Assembly: GCA_945895265.1 (NCBI GenBank)
Contig: CAMDEF010000030.1
Span: 1 to 47,330, forward strand
Origin: Bordetella parapertussis
GTDB taxonomy: Bacteria > Pseudomonadota > Gammaproteobacteria > Burkholderiales > Burkholderiaceae_B
Direction of reading: 5' to 3'
Length of the DNA: 47,330 bases
Shown: piece by piece, positions 45,969 through 47,330 of the stretch
Layout: each line of letters begins with the position of its first letter
How positions within the stretch are numbered: position 1 is the first letter of the stretch
The notes under the pieces: generated by a model
Seen by the model: only the letters and a program-made list of their open reading frames with translations
Databases searched by the model: none
What the model was told of the DNA's origin: nothing
Made by a program: the position numbers and the translations under genes

Positions 45969-47330
45969 TCAATCCCCAAAGCCCATGTCTTTGAGAGTCT
46001 TTCTGAGCTCTTCTGCTGCCTCTTGTTCGCTCAATTGCTCAATCGCCAGAGTGTCAGCATCCCTTGAGTCCTTCATTTTGGCTTCGACAAGGGGAAATTT
46101 CTCATTGATTTTTGAAACGAGATAGTTTGCAAGGCTCGTTGTATTCGGATAATCAAAGGCCAGGGTTGCGGGAAGCGGGACCATCAGTTCGCGGTTTAAG
46201 CGATTTTTGAGCTCAACCGCAGTCAGCGAATCCATCCCCATATCCAAGAATCCTTGCTTACGGTCAATGCTCCTTGACTTGGGTAAGCTCAGCACGGCGA
46301 CGATATTCTGCTCAACGAGTTGCAGAATGAGGGCCGCTCTTTCCTCAGCAGTGGCTGTTGCGACATCGTTAAGCAAAGAACTGGTGCTTGTCAGGCGAGC
46401 TTGACTGGCAGCGTCATCTTGAAACGCAGCTAAAAAAACCTGGGATTTTTTATTGAGTTGATAGGTGCGCCAGTCAATATCGAATACGCCGAGTTGAGCC
46501 CCGTGGTGATGCATGGCGTGACTCAAGGCGGCCAACGCAAGGCGAGGCGGCATCGCTCGAATACCTTGCTTGGCCAAATTAAGAGGTGAACTCATTCTTG
46601 CGGCTAGACCGATTTCAGCCCAGGCACCCCAATTGATGGCAAGCGCCGCGCGGCCTGTTGCGCGTCGATACTGCGCGAAAGAATCCAAGAAGGCGTTAGC
46701 CGCTGCGTAGTTCGTTTGGCCCGGAGCACCTAGCAGCGCCGTTGCCGACGAGAACAGCACGAAGAAATCCAGCGGAAGGTCGAGTGTTTGTTGGTGCACG
46801 AGCCACGCACTGTCAATTTTCGAACGCAAGACTTTGTCAAAGCGTTCGACGCTTTGCTGCGAGAGTACGCCGTCATCCAGTACGCTGGCGCAATGGAAGA
46901 TGCCCCTGAGTCGTTGGCCAGAGTCCTTCAGTTGACGTACGAAGCGAGCTACGTCGTTTGGTGCCGTGATGTCAGCTTGCAGCACTGTAATCGTCGCACC
47001 AGCCTCATGCAGCGTATCAAGTTGGGCTTGTTTGTCTGGGGTTGGTGTGCTTCGCGCGACCAAGCAAATATGTTGCGCGCGTTGCTCAACCAGCCAATTC
47101 GCCAGACTCAAGCCCAAATCACCTAAACCACCAAGAATCAGATATTGATCGTTCGGGTCGTTTGAGATGACTGCTTGTTGTTGCATGTCGATGATGACTT
47201 TGCCAGTGTGTTTGGCTTGTTGCATCGTGCGAAAAGCAGTTTCGATGGCCTCAGCCGCAAAGGTCTGATAGGGTAGTGGTTTGAGCTCGTCGGTGGCAAA
47301 ACGCTCAAGCAGTCTGCGCAGTAACGTCTG
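45969..47330 (-). CDS. Type I PKS, C-terminal part (...ER-KR-ACP), truncated by the window
   Basis: The frame is open to the right edge; the internal ATG at 47225 is not the start. Reading from the edge, the first ~45 residues (LKPLPYQTFAAEAIETAFR, then AKHTGKVIID) are the end of an enoylreductase domain. A KR follows (LILGGLGDLGLSLANW; FSSATALLGAPGQTNYAAAN with Tyr and Asn intact). An ACP closes it (GFLDMGMDSLTAVELKNRL), plus a ~35-residue acidic tail that may dock to the next protein. An ER implies that a DH is present upstream and that this module makes a saturated unit, giving the product an alkyl portion. The remaining KS/AT/DH domains lie outside the window. Confidence 0.92.
   Translation of the reverse strand, partial: QTLLRRLLERFATDELKPLPYQTFAAEAIETAFRTMQQAKHTGKVIIDMQQQAVISNDPNDQYLILGGLGDLGLSLANWLVEQRAQHICLVARSTPTPDKQAQLDTLHEAGATITVLQADITAPNDVARFVRQLKDSGQRLRGIFHCASVLDDGVLSQQSVERFDKVLRSKIDSAWLVHQQTLDLPLDFFVLFSSATALLGAPGQTNYAAANAFLDSFAQYRRATGRAALAINWGAWAEIGLAARMSSPLNLAKQGIRAMPPRLALAALSHAMHHHGAQLGVFDIDWRTYQLNKKSQVFLAAFQDDAASQARLTSTSSLLNDVATATAEERAALILQLVEQNIVAVLSLPKSRSIDRKQGFLDMGMDSLTAVELKNRLNRELMVPLPATLAFDYPNTTSLANYLVSKINEKFPLVEAKMKDSRDADTLAIEQLSEQEAAEELRKTLKDMGFGD

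Noticed and set aside
47126..47225. ATG at 47225 as start of a stand-alone KR-ACP protein
   Set aside because: The frame stays open to the window edge and encodes the end of an ER domain, so this is the 3' part of a larger PKS.
1..47330. CRISPR arrays, rRNA genes, riboswitches, phage structural genes
   Set aside because: No regularly spaced direct repeats, rRNA-like segments, recognisable aptamer cores or phage proteins were seen on reading through.

Overview
The window looks like chromosomal DNA from a Burkholderiales betaproteobacterium, most like the Alcaligenaceae/Bordetella side of that order. The basis is three complete orphan Bug/TctC-type periplasmic receptors plus a possible fourth remnant, together with betaproteobacterial housekeeping genes (cho, an ilvE-type aminotransferase, an isonitrile-hydratase-like DJ-1 protein). 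This is inference from protein families; no rRNA or marker gene is present.

Layout. (1) 1-650: end of an apparent integrated element. A small unknown ORF runs into the 3' half of a CAT-anticodon tRNA, followed by a 47-bp IS200/IS605-type mini-element. (2) 660-4811: a TerB/Coq4-like protein, a periplasmic catalase-like peroxidase lacking the expected distal His, a class II glutamine amidotransferase and the UvrC-like nuclease Cho. (3) 4921-7437: a second 47-bp mini-element, then a secreted-protein gene split by an 1828-bp IS200/IS605 element. Its tnpA is decayed and its tnpB is intact. Removing 5377-7204 restores the host reading frame exactly, which fixes both ends and a TTTAT insertion/TAM motif. 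(4) 7542-18770: scattered metabolic genes. These are three Bug receptors, a Usp protein, an SGNH lipoprotein, a DJ-1/InhA-like protein, IlvE, a DoeB-like deacylase and an NDP-forming acyl-CoA synthetase. (5) 18921-47330: a hybrid PKS/NRPS cluster running off the right edge, with its tailoring genes.

The biosynthetic cluster is the most interesting part. On the minus strand the assembly line reads: partial PKS (...ER-KR-ACP), KS-AT-KR-ACP, KS-AT-ACP-aminotransferase-LLM monooxygenase-C-A-PCP, then KS-AT-KR(degenerate)-ACP. The aminotransferase plus luciferase-like monooxygenase directly before a condensation domain is the logic of microginin- and puwainaphycin-type cyanobacterial lipopeptides, which carry a 3-amino-2-hydroxy acyl unit. 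The adenylation pocket reads as Asn-like by hand alignment. I therefore infer an alpha-hydroxy-beta-amino acyl-Asn chain extended by one further malonate. Around it lie a flavin-dependent halogenase, two Fe(II)/2OG-type oxygenases, a Gfo/Idh/MocA oxidoreductase, a GT1 glycosyltransferase, a cation/proton antiporter and an MbtH protein with an unrecognised C-terminal domain. No thioesterase, reductase or other release domain is in the window.
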